From positions 124,001 to 188,000 of the forward strand of contig JAPPOB010000002.1 in NCBI GenBank assembly GCA_028818375.1: a stretch of DNA of 64,000 nucleotides, given 5' to 3'. Source of the stretch: Anaerolineaceae bacterium. GTDB taxonomy: Bacteria; Chloroflexota; Anaerolineae; Aggregatilineales; Phototrophicaceae. The notes under the pieces were generated by a model. It saw only the letters and a list, made by a program, of their open reading frames with translations. It was not told the DNA's origin and searched no databases. Shown in pieces: positions 43,737 to 52,377 of this stretch. Position 1 is the stretch's first letter; the number at the start of each line of letters is the position of its first letter. Made by a program: the position numbers and the translations under genes.

Positions 43737-45229
43737 CTCGTGTCCGCCGCCCGAGCTGATGTTTTGAGGGCGGCGCGCAGCGACGCGGGCAAGGGCAACG
43801 AATGACCCAGTTGGAGCAAAAGGGCGCGATCTCCGGCATCCAGAATCCGCGTCAGCCCGGTGAAATAGAGCAGCATGCCGGTCACCATGGCCGCCAGCGG
43901 GCTCAGGGCTTGCGAGACGACGGTCATCCATGCGGCCAGCACCAGGGCCAGCGTAACGAGGGGGACGCTGCGTTTCAGTAGCGGTCGCCAGGCCGCGGCC
44001 GGCGCGCTGTAAAGCAGGATGACCAGCACGAGCAGGACGGACCCCAGAGAAGCAAGGGCTGCGCCGTTGATGCCCAGGCGCGGCAGGAGCAGGGCGTTCA
44101 GCGCGATGTTCAGGGACAGCCCCCCTGCGCGCACGATCAACATACGTCGCTGCCGGTTGCTTGTGATGAGCGCCTGGATGTAAACGTCGGCCACCAGGCG
44201 CAGCAGGGCGTACCATACCAGAATACGCAGGACCGCGGCCGCCGGCACAAAGTCGGCCCCGAAGAGTGGAACTGTGATCTCCGGCGCAAAGAGGGACAGC
44301 AGAAGGGTCAGCGGCAGGCCGGCCAGAAGGGTGAACCAGGCCAGGCGACTGACGATACTGCTCAGGGCGGCGCCGCTGACGCGGGACATCATGGGGAACA
44401 GTGAGGTCAGAACGGTCGTGCCCAGCAGTTCGATCATGCCGGTGACGATCACGAAGGCGGCGGTGAGCCAGCCGTTCTGCGCCTCGCCCAGCAGGCGAAT
44501 GGTCATCAGTTTGTCGGCGTGCATCCAGGCGAGGGACAGGAGGCTGGTGATTGCAAGGGGCAGACTGTCGACCAGCAGGCTGCGCAGCAAATCCCTTCGC
44601 ATTCGCGCGGGCCGCAGACCGCTCCGCAGGACCAGGCCCCAGAGCATGGCCGCGCGCGCCAGGCCCGCGGCGACGGTTGCGACGTAAAGGCCCTGCAGTC
44701 CATGGCCGGATGTCAGGACCAGGGCCGCAGCGGGCAGCAACAGCAACATGTGCAACACCGTCACCAGGGAAGTTGAGCGCATGCGTTCCTGCGCCATCAA
44801 TTGCTCGAAACACAGGTTTCCCCAGTCGTCCACCAACAGACTGAGGGTGGCCAGGGCCAGCAGGTTTCGGAACTCCGGGTCGAAGCCGGCAAGGGGCGCG
44901 GCGATGTTCAACAGCAGCCAGGCGAGTATGGCCATGCCGCTGCGCAATATCAACGACGTTCCAAGATAGGCTCCGGCGCGCCCCGGCTGACGCGCCACCT
45001 CGCGCACGATGATGGCCCCGGTGCCAAAGTTGGTTAAGGCTGCGCCGATGGCGATGAAAGAGCCTATGGCGCCGTAAATGCCGTAGCCGGCTTCGCCGAG
45101 GAAACGGGCCAGCGCCAGTTGCCAGAGAAAGAGCAGGCCCCTGGAGATGATCAGGGACAGCGTCAGCGCGCTGACGTTGCGCAGGGCGCGTTGCGTGTCG
45201 GCCAGGGATACCGGGCCGCCGGTCGTCAT
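43718..45229 (-). CDS. Oligosaccharide flippase (Wzx-like, MATE/MOP superfamily)
   Basis: A 503-residue membrane protein with about 14 hydrophobic helices that flips lipid-linked glycans across the membrane. N-terminal LTLSLIISRGLLFLWQLALA with ARFLGEAGYGIYGAIGSF is typical of polysaccharide biosynthesis proteins. Start ATG 45229 overlaps the stop of the preceding orphan gene (ATGA). Last gene of a four-gene coupled operon, and next to two glycosyltransferases. Confidence 0.87.
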   Translation of the reverse strand: MTTGGPVSLADTQRALRNVSALTLSLIISRGLLFLWQLALARFLGEAGYGIYGAIGSFIAIGAALTNFGTGAIIVREVARQPGRAGAYLGTSLILRSGMAILAWLLLNIAAPLAGFDPEFRNLLALATLSLLVDDWGNLCFEQLMAQERMRSTSLVTVLHMLLLLPAAALVLTSGHGLQGLYVATVAAGLARAAMLWGLVLRSGLRPARMRRDLLRSLLVDSLPLAITSLLSLAWMHADKLMTIRLLGEAQNGWLTAAFVIVTGMIELLGTTVLTSLFPMMSRVSGAALSSIVSRLAWFTLLAGLPLTLLLSLFAPEITVPLFGADFVPAAAVLRILVWYALLRLVADVYIQALITSNRQRRMLIVRAGGLSLNIALNALLLPRLGINGAALASLGSVLLVLVILLYSAPAAAWRPLLKRSVPLVTLALVLAAWMTVVSQALSPLAAMVTGMLLYFTGLTRILDAGDRALLLQLGHSLPLPASLRAALKTSARAADTSQDDAG

Positions 45230-45624
45230 GACGCGTCTCCCGCATCCCGGCGCCACAGCGCCAGCACCGCTGCCGCCTCCGTTTCATCGTCGACGAAACG
45301 CAATACACGCTTGCTGTCGCGATAGATGCCGACCCTACCGCCAAGCATACCCTTTAACGTCGGCTCAAGGCCGATGACCAGCAGTCGGTTGCGCATGCGC
45401 GGGTGTAGCGCAACGCCCAGACTGCGGATGTGACCGAAAGCGCCGGCCGGTAGTTTCCCGGACTGACGCAGGTCAAGCAGCAGTTCGACGGGGGGTCCCG
45501 CCTGACCCAGTTGCAGGGCGGCGCGCCGCATCCCCTTGTGCAGGTCGTTCCAGTTCCAGGGCGGCGTTGGCATCAGGACCAGGACGTCGCCGCTCTCTTC
45601 GTTCAGCGTGCTGTTCAGTGGCAC
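45226..45624 (-). CDS. Uncharacterised STAS-like small protein
   Basis: A 132-residue protein with alternating strands and helices (GDVLVLMPTPPWNWNDLHKG; VELLLDLRQSGKLPAGAFGH; RNRLLVIGLEPTLKGMLGG), similar in layout to STAS or SpoIIAA-like folds, but not assigned. GTG 45624 overlaps the NUDIX stop by 10 bases and has no binding site of its own, so translation is probably coupled. Longer starts would lie inside the NUDIX gene. Confidence 0.6.
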   Translation of the reverse strand: MPLNSTLNEESGDVLVLMPTPPWNWNDLHKGMRRAALQLGQAGPPVELLLDLRQSGKLPAGAFGHIRSLGVALHPRMRNRLLVIGLEPTLKGMLGGRVGIYRDSKRVLRFVDDETEAAAVLALWRRDAGDAS

Positions 45625-46055
45625 GGCTGTGACTGCAGCAGGTCGGACAGCCCCTCCGGCACCAGCGGGGCGTCCTGCATCGCATCCGGGGCCAGCCAGC
45701 GGGCGATGATGCGACGCTCGCCTTCGCGCGCTTCGACACATTCCCTTTCATAGATTTCGCGATCGAGAAAGTCGGCGTCGAAAATCAGCAGCAACTCGTG
45801 GCGGGGCTTGCCCCGATAAGTGAAGATGCTCTCCAGCGTGCCCAGATAGCGCGGAGCACTGATCGCGGCCCCGAGTTCCTCATCGATTTCCCGGATGATG
45901 GCCTCGGCGCCGGTTTCACCGAAATCGATGCCTCCACCCAGAGGCCGATAAAAACTCGCCCCGTTGTTGCTGTCGCGACCTCTGGCCACGAGAATTCGAC
46001 CCCTGTGTCGGAATACACAGAGCGCCATGGGGCGAATGCGGGGCTTGCGCGCCAT
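45615..46055 (-). CDS. NUDIX hydrolase
   Basis: A 146-residue pyrophosphohydrolase. The Nudix box G-x5-E-x7-R-E-x2-E-E-x-G is complete (GGIDFGETGAEAIIREIDEE then LG, about residues 40-62). It cleaves a nucleoside diphosphate linked to another group; the substrate is not clear. Its ATG overlaps the stop of the CBS-HEPN gene (TGATG). Confidence 0.9.
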   Translation of the reverse strand: MARKPRIRPMALCVFRHRGRILVARGRDSNNGASFYRPLGGGIDFGETGAEAIIREIDEELGAAISAPRYLGTLESIFTYRGKPRHELLLIFDADFLDREIYERECVEAREGERRIIARWLAPDAMQDAPLVPEGLSDLLQSQPCH

Positions 46056-46843
46056 CAGCCTTCCTGTGCCCTGGATATCGCCTTCTCAATGCGCTGATGC
46101 AGGTCGGCCAGGCGCGCGCAGGCATCGTTGAGTTCGACGATATCCTCGCGACGCTCGATCAGGGGGCGCGTGGGGTGGCTGATGCGATTGCGGACGCCCT
46201 GCAGGTCCATCGCCTTGCGGCACTGGCTGTTGGATGCGAATCCCAGCAGGTTTCGGACGTCATCGTGTTTGCGGGCGATGTCGGTGATGTCGCCCAGGTC
46301 CATCATCTGCAGCAATTCCAGCTCAACGTCACCACGGGCCTGGCGCACGCGGTCCGCCTGCAGCCTGTCCCAGCGCGCCGCGGTGAAGAAGGGGCGAAAG
46401 TCTTCGTCGCCGTCCAGTACGAGCCGGAGCAGGCGGGCCAGTTCCATCTCAAAGTGCGCGACCAGCAGATAAACGCTGGCCCGCGCCGGGATTTTGTTGA
46501 GGTCGGCGGGAGCCACAAGGCCAACGACGGCGCTGGACTGCAGCACCAGAAATACGCGGCCCGGCTGTTGCGCAAAGACCCGTATCAGTTCAAGGATGGA
46601 GGTGTCGGTCGCCAGCAGCCAGTCCGCCGTGAGCGGCAGGGGCATGGCGCCGGCGGCGAGGTCGTCGCGGCTGATGACGCCATCCAGGCCCTTTTCGTCC
46701 AGCACCGGGATGAAGCTCAGGTTATGGACGATCGCCGCCTTCACCACGACGTCGCGTGGCTCGCCAACGCGCCAGCAGGTCAAGTCTTCCAGCGGCGTGG
46801 CGATGTCGAGTACCGTATAGTCCGGCTCGAAGCTGGCCCTCAT
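46055..46843 (-). CDS. CBS-domain protein with C-terminal HEPN-like domain
   Basis: A 262-residue protein. Two CBS motifs form a nucleotide-sensing module (residues about 15-125; HNLSFIPVLDEKGLDGVISR, GRVFLVLQSSAVVGLVAPAD). The C-terminal about 130 residues are helical and contain the R-x4-H signature of HEPN ribonucleases (LQGVRNRISHPTRPLIERRE). An AGG-AAAACCC site precedes ATG 46843. It leads a coupled operon with NUDIX hydrolase, an orphan and a flippase. A nucleotide-gated RNase or an inactive HEPN scaffold are both possible. Confidence 0.72.
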   Translation of the reverse strand: MRASFEPDYTVLDIATPLEDLTCWRVGEPRDVVVKAAIVHNLSFIPVLDEKGLDGVISRDDLAAGAMPLPLTADWLLATDTSILELIRVFAQQPGRVFLVLQSSAVVGLVAPADLNKIPARASVYLLVAHFEMELARLLRLVLDGDEDFRPFFTAARWDRLQADRVRQARGDVELELLQMMDLGDITDIARKHDDVRNLLGFASNSQCRKAMDLQGVRNRISHPTRPLIERREDIVELNDACARLADLHQRIEKAISRAQEG

Positions 46844-46872
46844 GGGTTTTCCTGTACCTGCGTTGCCGTCGA

Positions 46873-46901
46873 TTGTGAGCGTCACTCCGCACGATTATAC
46901 T
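46873..46901 (+). promoter_or_regulatory. Predicted promoter of the GT9 gene
   Basis: TTGTGA (46873-46878), a 17-base spacer and TATACT (46896-46901). Start near 46908, 18 bases before ATG 46926. It lies in the short gap between the divergent CBS-HEPN and GT9 genes. Confidence 0.65.
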
Positions 46902-46925
46902 CGGCCCATTCCTGCTGGCCCTGGT

Positions 46926-47981
46926 ATGTTTGCTATTCGCGACCTGAAACCCCGGCGCATCGCCCTGCTGCTGCCCTGCTGCATCGGCGACGTATTGATG
47001 GCCACGCCCCTGCTGGCTGCCCTGCGCAACGCCTGGCCGGACGCGCACGTCAGTTGGGTGGCCGGCGGCGCCGCAAGGGCTCTCATCAGCGATCACGATC
47101 AGGTGGATTCGACCCTGGAGTGTGACCCCCTGCCGCAGCGCTCGTTGGCTTCACTGTGGCAATTGTCAGGTTTGCTGCGCGACGGCCGCTTCGACCTGGT
47201 CCTGTCACTGTCGCGCTCGCCGCTGATCAGTCTGGCCGTCGGGTTCAGCGGCATTCCACAGCGCGTCGGTCTGAACAGCGCCGGCCGTGGCTTTGGCTAC
47301 AACCTTCGCATCCCGCTGGACCCGGGGGAGTTGCGCCACGAAGCCGACATTTACCTGGATGCCGCGCGCGCCCTGGGCCTGGACGTCAGTGACTGCCCGG
47401 CACGCATGCCCGTGCAGGGTGACCTGTGGCCGCAACTGTGGCAACGTTTGCAGGAGGCGGGCATCGATCCTCAGCGTTACGTCCTGTTGTTTCCTGCCGG
47501 CGGCAGCAACCCGGGCATGCAGCTCCTCGAGAAGCGTTGGCCGCCGCGGCACTTCGCGCAGTTGGCGCGTGAACTGGACCTGGACGTCGTGCTGGTGGGC
47601 GGGCCGCAGGATGGCGCCGCCCTGGCCGCGGTGGGCAACCAGGTTGAGCGGGCCAGCCTGGCTTTGGCCGGTGACCTGACCTTCGCGCAGATCGCGCTGC
47701 TGGCGAGTCGTTCGGTCCTCAGCATGGGCAACGACAGCGGCCTGACGCATCTGGCCGCGGCTGCCGGCGGACGCACGGTCGCTATTTTCGGCCCCAGCGA
47801 TCCGCGCCGCTACGCTCCTTCCGGGCCGGCTGTGCTGGTCCTGTGGAAGTCAGGGCCGCTGCCCCGGGCGGGCGTGAGCGCCGGCGCCGCGCCAGGCTGG
47901 AACTGGCGTGAGCACGGCATCGGCGTCGCGGAAGTCAGCGCGCGGGTGCGGGACTTTCTGGCTACCAGCGAGTCGCCCTGA
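46926..47981 (+). CDS. Family 9 glycosyltransferase (heptosyltransferase-like)
   Basis: A 351-residue GT-B enzyme related to ADP-heptose:LPS heptosyltransferases: RRIALLLPCCIGDVLMATPL at the N-terminus, FPAGGSNPGMQLLEKRWP and SMGNDSGLTHLAAAAGGRTV for donor binding. In a likely single-membrane or atypical-envelope organism the acceptor is probably a surface glycan rather than lipid A. ATG 46926 is chosen because the promoter lies just upstream of it. Its end overlaps the convergent glucarate-dehydratase-like gene by 20 bases. Confidence 0.87.
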   Translation: MFAIRDLKPRRIALLLPCCIGDVLMATPLLAALRNAWPDAHVSWVAGGAARALISDHDQVDSTLECDPLPQRSLASLWQLSGLLRDGRFDLVLSLSRSPLISLAVGFSGIPQRVGLNSAGRGFGYNLRIPLDPGELRHEADIYLDAARALGLDVSDCPARMPVQGDLWPQLWQRLQEAGIDPQRYVLLFPAGGSNPGMQLLEKRWPPRHFAQLARELDLDVVLVGGPQDGAALAAVGNQVERASLALAGDLTFAQIALLASRSVLSMGNDSGLTHLAAAAGGRTVAIFGPSDPRRYAPSGPAVLVLWKSGPLPRAGVSAGAAPGWNWREHGIGVAEVSARVRDFLATSESP

Positions 47982-49245
47982 AGGTCCAGCCCGGGTTCAC
48001 CTTCTGCATCTCGATTTCGTCGTCACGACGCTCAAGGCCGCAGGCCAGGTACTGTTCATGCAGGCGCGTCAGTTCTGCGCGATCCAGCGCGATGCCCAGC
48101 CCCGGTTCCCCGGACACGGCGACCGCCCCGTCTTCGAAGCCGATCCGTCCGCCTGCCAGCACTTCTTCGTATTGCCAGGGGTAATGCGTATCGCAGGCAT
48201 AGGTCAGGTTCGGCACGGCCGCCCCCAGATGCACCATCGCCGCCAGCGAGATACCGAGATGGCTGTTGGAATGCATCGACAGGCCGCGGCCGAAGGTCTG
48301 GCAGATGCGCGCCAACGCCAGCGAATTGCGCAGGCCGCCCCAAAGATGATGGTCGCTGAGAATGATGGCCTCGGAGCCGAGCCGCAGGCTGCCGGGCAGG
48401 TCGGCAAAGGAAGTGGTGCACATGTTGGTGGCCAGGGGCAGGTCGAGCGCCCGCGCCACGGTGGCCATGTTTTCCTGGCCCCTGGTCGGGTCCTCGAAGT
48501 ACTCGAGTATGTTCTCCATGGCCTTGCCGGCGCGGATGGCCGTCTCCACGCGCCAGATGGCGTTGGGATCATGTCGCAACGGCACACCGGGCCCGAAGGC
48601 CTCGTGGAGGGCCTGCATGGCAGCCACTTCGGCGTCCGGTTCGAAGACGCCACCCTTGAGCTTGATGGATTTGAAACCATATTCGCTGCACATAGCCTGC
48701 GCCTGGGCCACCACGCCCGCCGGATCGAGCGCGGCCGCCTGGCGCGCCGCAGCCCAGCCAGTCGCCTCCGGATCGGTCGCGAAACCGTGGTCGCCACCGG
48801 CGCCTTCGTACTTGTAAAACAGGTAGGCGGCGAAGGGGACTCGATCGCGCACACGGCCGCCGAGCAGGTCACAGACCGGTCGGCCCAGCGCCTTGCCCAG
48901 CAGGTCAAGACTGGCAACTTCCACCGCGCTGAGCACGTGCATGAAGACGCGATCATCCCAGGGCGTGTCGCCCCGCTGCTCATCTCCGATACCCAGGTGC
49001 CGGCGCAACGCGGCTTCCAGTGTGGTCAGTTGAAAAGGGTCTCTGCCGACCACGACCTGGCGGGTGGCATACAGGGCGGCTTCACTTTCCACGCTACCCG
49101 GAATCTCGCCCAGGCCGTAGATTCCGTCGTTGCTGACCAGTTCGACGATCAGCCGAAGGGCATAGGGGGCGTGCAGACCGGCCGCGTTCAGCAGGGGCGG
49201 GTCGCTGATGGCGACGGGCGTGACGTGCATTTCGGCGATGTGCAT
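47962..49245 (-). CDS. gudD: Enolase-superfamily dehydratase, glucarate dehydratase-like
   Basis: A 427-residue member of the mandelate racemase/glucarate dehydratase subgroup that removes water from D-glucarate-type acid sugars. Catalytic K-x-K in KSIKLKGGVF, metal Asp in PLRHDPNAIW, then FEDPTRG, SDHHLWGG and the catalytic His in MHSNSHLGISLAAMVH; the late YACDTHYPWQ is characteristic of glucarate dehydratases. Two bases after the PBP-like gene on the same strand, an odd partnership. Confidence 0.82.
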   Translation of the reverse strand: MHIAEMHVTPVAISDPPLLNAAGLHAPYALRLIVELVSNDGIYGLGEIPGSVESEAALYATRQVVVGRDPFQLTTLEAALRRHLGIGDEQRGDTPWDDRVFMHVLSAVEVASLDLLGKALGRPVCDLLGGRVRDRVPFAAYLFYKYEGAGGDHGFATDPEATGWAAARQAAALDPAGVVAQAQAMCSEYGFKSIKLKGGVFEPDAEVAAMQALHEAFGPGVPLRHDPNAIWRVETAIRAGKAMENILEYFEDPTRGQENMATVARALDLPLATNMCTTSFADLPGSLRLGSEAIILSDHHLWGGLRNSLALARICQTFGRGLSMHSNSHLGISLAAMVHLGAAVPNLTYACDTHYPWQYEEVLAGGRIGFEDGAVAVSGEPGLGIALDRAELTRLHEQYLACGLERRDDEIEMQKVNPGWTFRATRW

Positions 49246-49247
49246 GG

Positions 49248-52172
49248 CTAGCTCTCTCCTGGTGTATCGACCAAAGCCCGGCCAGGGACTACCCTGAGGA
49301 CCATTTCATCACTCGCCTGGTTGCCCACTTCATCAAAAGCCACTGCGCGAAAAACATCGTTGCCGACTCCTTCAATCTTCCAGTCGAAGCCCCAGGGCCG
49401 GACGCGGTCGACACCCATCAAATGGCCGTTGCGATAAAACTCCACCCGTTCAACCGCAAGATTGTCCTGCACCTTTGCATTCAGGCGAATCTCGCGCAAG
49501 GCAGGCCACAGGAGCTCAAGGTTGCCCGGTTCCAGGACCAGTGACGGCGCCTGGTTGTCCACGGTGACCTGACGTTTCTCGGTCTCACGGCTGCCGTCGC
49601 TACGTACCACGGTCAGGCGCAGACTGTGCAGACCGCTGAGACCGCCGGTATCCCAGATGCCGAGCAGTCCGGATGCAAATGGCGCGCTGCGTCCGGCGCC
49701 GATAGACTGCCAGTGTTGCGGGTTCAGGCCCTCGCCCTGTTCCAGCAGGTAGTAGGTCAGGCCCTGCGGGTCGACCTCGCCGTGGATTTCAACCAGGCCG
49801 CCCACCCAGGCGAAGGGCTGGGGGCGGGAGAGAGTGGCGACGACCTGACCGGGTTCGTCCAGAAGTTTCGGCGGCAGGGGCTGGTCGTTGGCCAGCCACC
49901 AGGCGTGTGCCTCCGGCGGAGGCACAAACCAGGCCCGCTGGCCCAACAGTTCCGGCGCCGTGTTTGCCGTGGCCAGGCGATTGTTGGCGCTGTTGACGGC
50001 GAAAAGCTGCCAGAAGTTGTCCACCTGCTGCGGTTCCACACCCGCGATGAAATGTTCGCGGCGTGTCGGGCAGATGCCGTTGGGCAGCAAACCGGAGCGT
50101 TCGCACACCTCCAGCTCGATGATGTTGTCCGGCTTGCGCCAGCCCTCCGCGGACTGACCTTCGTGCAGCAGGGTCATCAGGGCTTGCCAGAGATGGGCAG
50201 CCAGTCCGCTCACGGGCGCGTCGGCGCTCATGGGGCCGTCTCCGTCACGCCCCAGTTGGACAGCAACGAGATAACCGGGGCTGTAGCCCAGGGTCCAGGC
50301 CACCTGGCGGCGGCCGCTTTGGCCGCTTACGACGGCAGCTGGCCGCCCGACGTCCAGCAGACGCACGTCCGCTTCTCCCAGCACACGAACCCGCGCCGCC
50401 TGGTCAGCCAGCACGTCATTGACCAGAAACCCCAATTCACTGGCGAAACGCGACCTGCAGTTCGCTGCTTCGCTACAGGCCAGGTCCGCAGACTGTTGCG
50501 CCCGCCACAGAACCTGTCCCCGGGAGTCTTCAATGGCCAGCACGCTCAGCGGAGCGGCTCCCTGCAGGCCGGCGGCCGGCCCCGGCAAGAGGCCGCGCTG
50601 TTCGCCCTGGGTGGCAAAAAGGGCGTAGCTGCCGGCGGCCTCCAGCAGGGAAACGGCGCCGCCCCGCTCCAGCAGGGACAGGCTGGCCCCGCTGGCGGCT
50701 TCCAGCCCTCTCAAACCCAGGCTATCGGCGCGCGCCAGGATGTTTTCGAGGCGCAATTCACTGGCCAGTTGTACGGCCGGTGGCAGAAGGCCGGCGCTCA
50801 TGGCGTCGCGCAAGGGCAGGGGTCCGCGGAAGAGACCATCGTCGTTTACCGGTGCGTAGAACAGCCCTTCAATGTCCCCTGGCAGTTCCAGCGGGATGTC
50901 GAGCAACATGTCGGCGGCGGTCCTGCCCTTGCGGAAGGCCTCAAAGTATACGTAGGGCAGCAAAAGGGGGCCCGGCGGATGACGCCGGTCGCCCGCCTCG
51001 CCCAACAGCGCGAGCAACTCGCCGTTGCGCACGTCAAGAATGACCAGCGCAGCCTCCTGTGGCGGAGAATCCATCGCCGGCGCAAGCGGCAACAGGTCCT
51101 GGTTCTGGCAGTCGCCTGTTGCGGCCGTAGAGGTCAGGCGGTCAAGATGCAGTTGCAGCAGGCAGGAAGCCCGTTCCTGAAGTGTGAGATCGAGAGTCGT
51201 CAGGATGCGCAGGCCGCCCTGGGCCAGCATGCGCCCTCCATCCAGACCCAGCGAGTCGAGGATGGCGCGCGCCTGATTGAGGGCCAGCTCGCTGAATCCT
51301 GGCGCCAGGCGCGACGACTGTTCCCGGCGCGCCAGGACCGGAGTTTCCCTCCTCAGCGCGGCGGTGGCTTCCCGCGCGTCAATGTGGCCTGTCTGCAAGA
51401 GACCGAAGAGAAGCTCGTCCTGACGCCGGCGCACTGCAGTTTCGGCCTGCAGGGGGTTTGACTCCGGCTGCGGCGGGATGGCGGCCAGCAGCGCGATTTC
51501 GTCGAGAGCAAGCTGAGTCGCCGGTTTCCCAAAGTATAGTCGGGCGGCGGCCTCGATGCCCCAGGCGTCGTTTCCGTAGTGGCTGGTATTCAGGCGCCAT
51601 TCCAGCAGGTCCTCGCGTGGGTGCAGTCGTTCCAGTTCGGCGGCCATCACCAGTTCGCGCCCGACTGTCAGACCGCCTGGCGCCGCCAACGGCGCCGAAT
51701 ACAGGCTGCGCGCCAGCCGCACGGCCAGAGAATCATCGCGAATGCTCTCGCCAAGGGCTTCCTGCCACAGTCGGATTCCCAGGGTCACCGGCGATGTCGC
51801 CGGCCGGTTGAGGAAGTCGGGATCTTCACTGAGCAGAGTGGCTGCGATCAGGGTGTCAGGCAGTTCGTCCAGGGTACGCCAGCTGCGCGCGCCGCCGTCG
51901 ATGCCACCGGCGCTGAGCAAAACGGTTTGCCCGCTTCGGTCGTAGAGGTGCGAGGGCCCCTCGCCCGTCACCTCCAGTCCGCTGGCCGGCAGCGGCGGAA
52001 GGGCATTCAGGGCCTCGTTGTACATCCACCATGCGCCGGCCGCCGGAAGCAGCATGAGCAGCGCCAGAAACAGCAGCAGGACGCCCAGCCCAAGGCCGAC
52101 ATGCATTTGCCGCGCGCTGTGTCGTGCGCGGCGTCGCCGCCGCCTGTGCAGAAGCCGAATTGCTGCTGTCAG
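49248..52172 (-). CDS. Class A PBP homologue with degraded catalytic motifs
   Basis: A 974-residue (CTG start) or 952-residue (ATG 52106) bitopic membrane protein with PBP1A/PbpC architecture: Arg-rich N-terminus, one transmembrane helix, GT51 domain, transpeptidase domain, biPBP-like segment (LLPNGICPTRREHFIAGVEP) and a C-terminal Ig-like domain. GT51 keeps SEDPDF and the Glu of motif 3, AWGIEAAARLYFGK and PPQPESNP, but GGSTITQQ is replaced by RDDSLAVR. In the transpeptidase domain S-x-x-K (PGSTFKP) reads PGPLLLP, S-x-N is not recognisable and K-T-G reads Q-S-G. CTG 52172 is preferred because GAGGTGA lies just upstream and it adds a basic anchor; ATG 52106 has no binding site. Confidence 0.85.
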   Translation of the reverse strand: MTAAIRLLHRRRRRRARHSARQMHVGLGLGVLLLFLALLMLLPAAGAWWMYNEALNALPPLPASGLEVTGEGPSHLYDRSGQTVLLSAGGIDGGARSWRTLDELPDTLIAATLLSEDPDFLNRPATSPVTLGIRLWQEALGESIRDDSLAVRLARSLYSAPLAAPGGLTVGRELVMAAELERLHPREDLLEWRLNTSHYGNDAWGIEAAARLYFGKPATQLALDEIALLAAIPPQPESNPLQAETAVRRRQDELLFGLLQTGHIDAREATAALRRETPVLARREQSSRLAPGFSELALNQARAILDSLGLDGGRMLAQGGLRILTTLDLTLQERASCLLQLHLDRLTSTAATGDCQNQDLLPLAPAMDSPPQEAALVILDVRNGELLALLGEAGDRRHPPGPLLLPYVYFEAFRKGRTAADMLLDIPLELPGDIEGLFYAPVNDDGLFRGPLPLRDAMSAGLLPPAVQLASELRLENILARADSLGLRGLEAASGASLSLLERGGAVSLLEAAGSYALFATQGEQRGLLPGPAAGLQGAAPLSVLAIEDSRGQVLWRAQQSADLACSEAANCRSRFASELGFLVNDVLADQAARVRVLGEADVRLLDVGRPAAVVSGQSGRRQVAWTLGYSPGYLVAVQLGRDGDGPMSADAPVSGLAAHLWQALMTLLHEGQSAEGWRKPDNIIELEVCERSGLLPNGICPTRREHFIAGVEPQQVDNFWQLFAVNSANNRLATANTAPELLGQRAWFVPPPEAHAWWLANDQPLPPKLLDEPGQVVATLSRPQPFAWVGGLVEIHGEVDPQGLTYYLLEQGEGLNPQHWQSIGAGRSAPFASGLLGIWDTGGLSGLHSLRLTVVRSDGSRETEKRQVTVDNQAPSLVLEPGNLELLWPALREIRLNAKVQDNLAVERVEFYRNGHLMGVDRVRPWGFDWKIEGVGNDVFRAVAFDEVGNQASDEMVLRVVPGRALVDTPGES

Positions 52173-52204
52173 CGTTCACCTCAATGCCTGGTTCAGGATG
52201 GGCC

Positions 52205-52213
52205 AGTATAGCA
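52205..52213 (-). promoter_or_regulatory. Extended -10 promoter of the PBP-like gene
   Basis: On the minus strand TGCTATACT, an extended -10 (TG-n-TATACT); no clear -35 at the right distance. Start near 52198, well before the proposed CTG. Confidence 0.45.
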
Positions 52214-52244
52214 AATGCCGCCCCTGCAACATGGCGGTCTGACG

Positions 52245-52273
52245 TTCCTGGCATCGGCCCTGGCTGTTATACT
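52245..52273 (+). promoter_or_regulatory. Predicted promoter of tRNA-Sec
   Basis: Weak -35 TTCCTG (52245-52250), a 17-base spacer and TATACT (52268-52273), with TG one base before the -10. Start near 52280, two bases before the tRNA. Confidence 0.55.
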
Positions 52274-52281
52274 GGCCGCAG

Positions 52282-52377
52282 GGGGATGGATGTGTCCCGG
52301 TGGATGCCCCGGTCTTCAAAACCGGTGGCGGGTTGCGCAGAGCAGGCCGCGGTGGGTTCGACTCCCATCCATTCCCG
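52282..52377 (+). tRNA. selC: tRNA-Sec (anticodon TCA, reads UGA)
   Basis: A 96-base tRNA with the hallmarks of bacterial selenocysteine tRNA: 8-base acceptor stem (GGGGATGG / CCATTCCC with one G-T pair), anticodon stem CCGGT/ACCGG around loop CTTCAAA (anticodon TCA), a long variable arm (GCGG...CCGC with an inner TTGC/GCAG helix), T loop TTCGACT and discriminator G. The CCA end is not encoded. The organism should therefore make selenoproteins; selA, selB and selD are not in this window. Confidence 0.95.

Noticed and set aside
43503..45344. 613-residue minus-strand frame in another register over the flippase
   Set aside because: Arg/Pro-rich shadow; the flippase frame has clear transmembrane periodicity and a coupled start.
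49626..51461. 611-residue plus-strand frame opposite the PBP homologue
   Set aside because: Gln/Arg/Ala-rich shadow; the minus-strand frame has domain-level similarity along its length.
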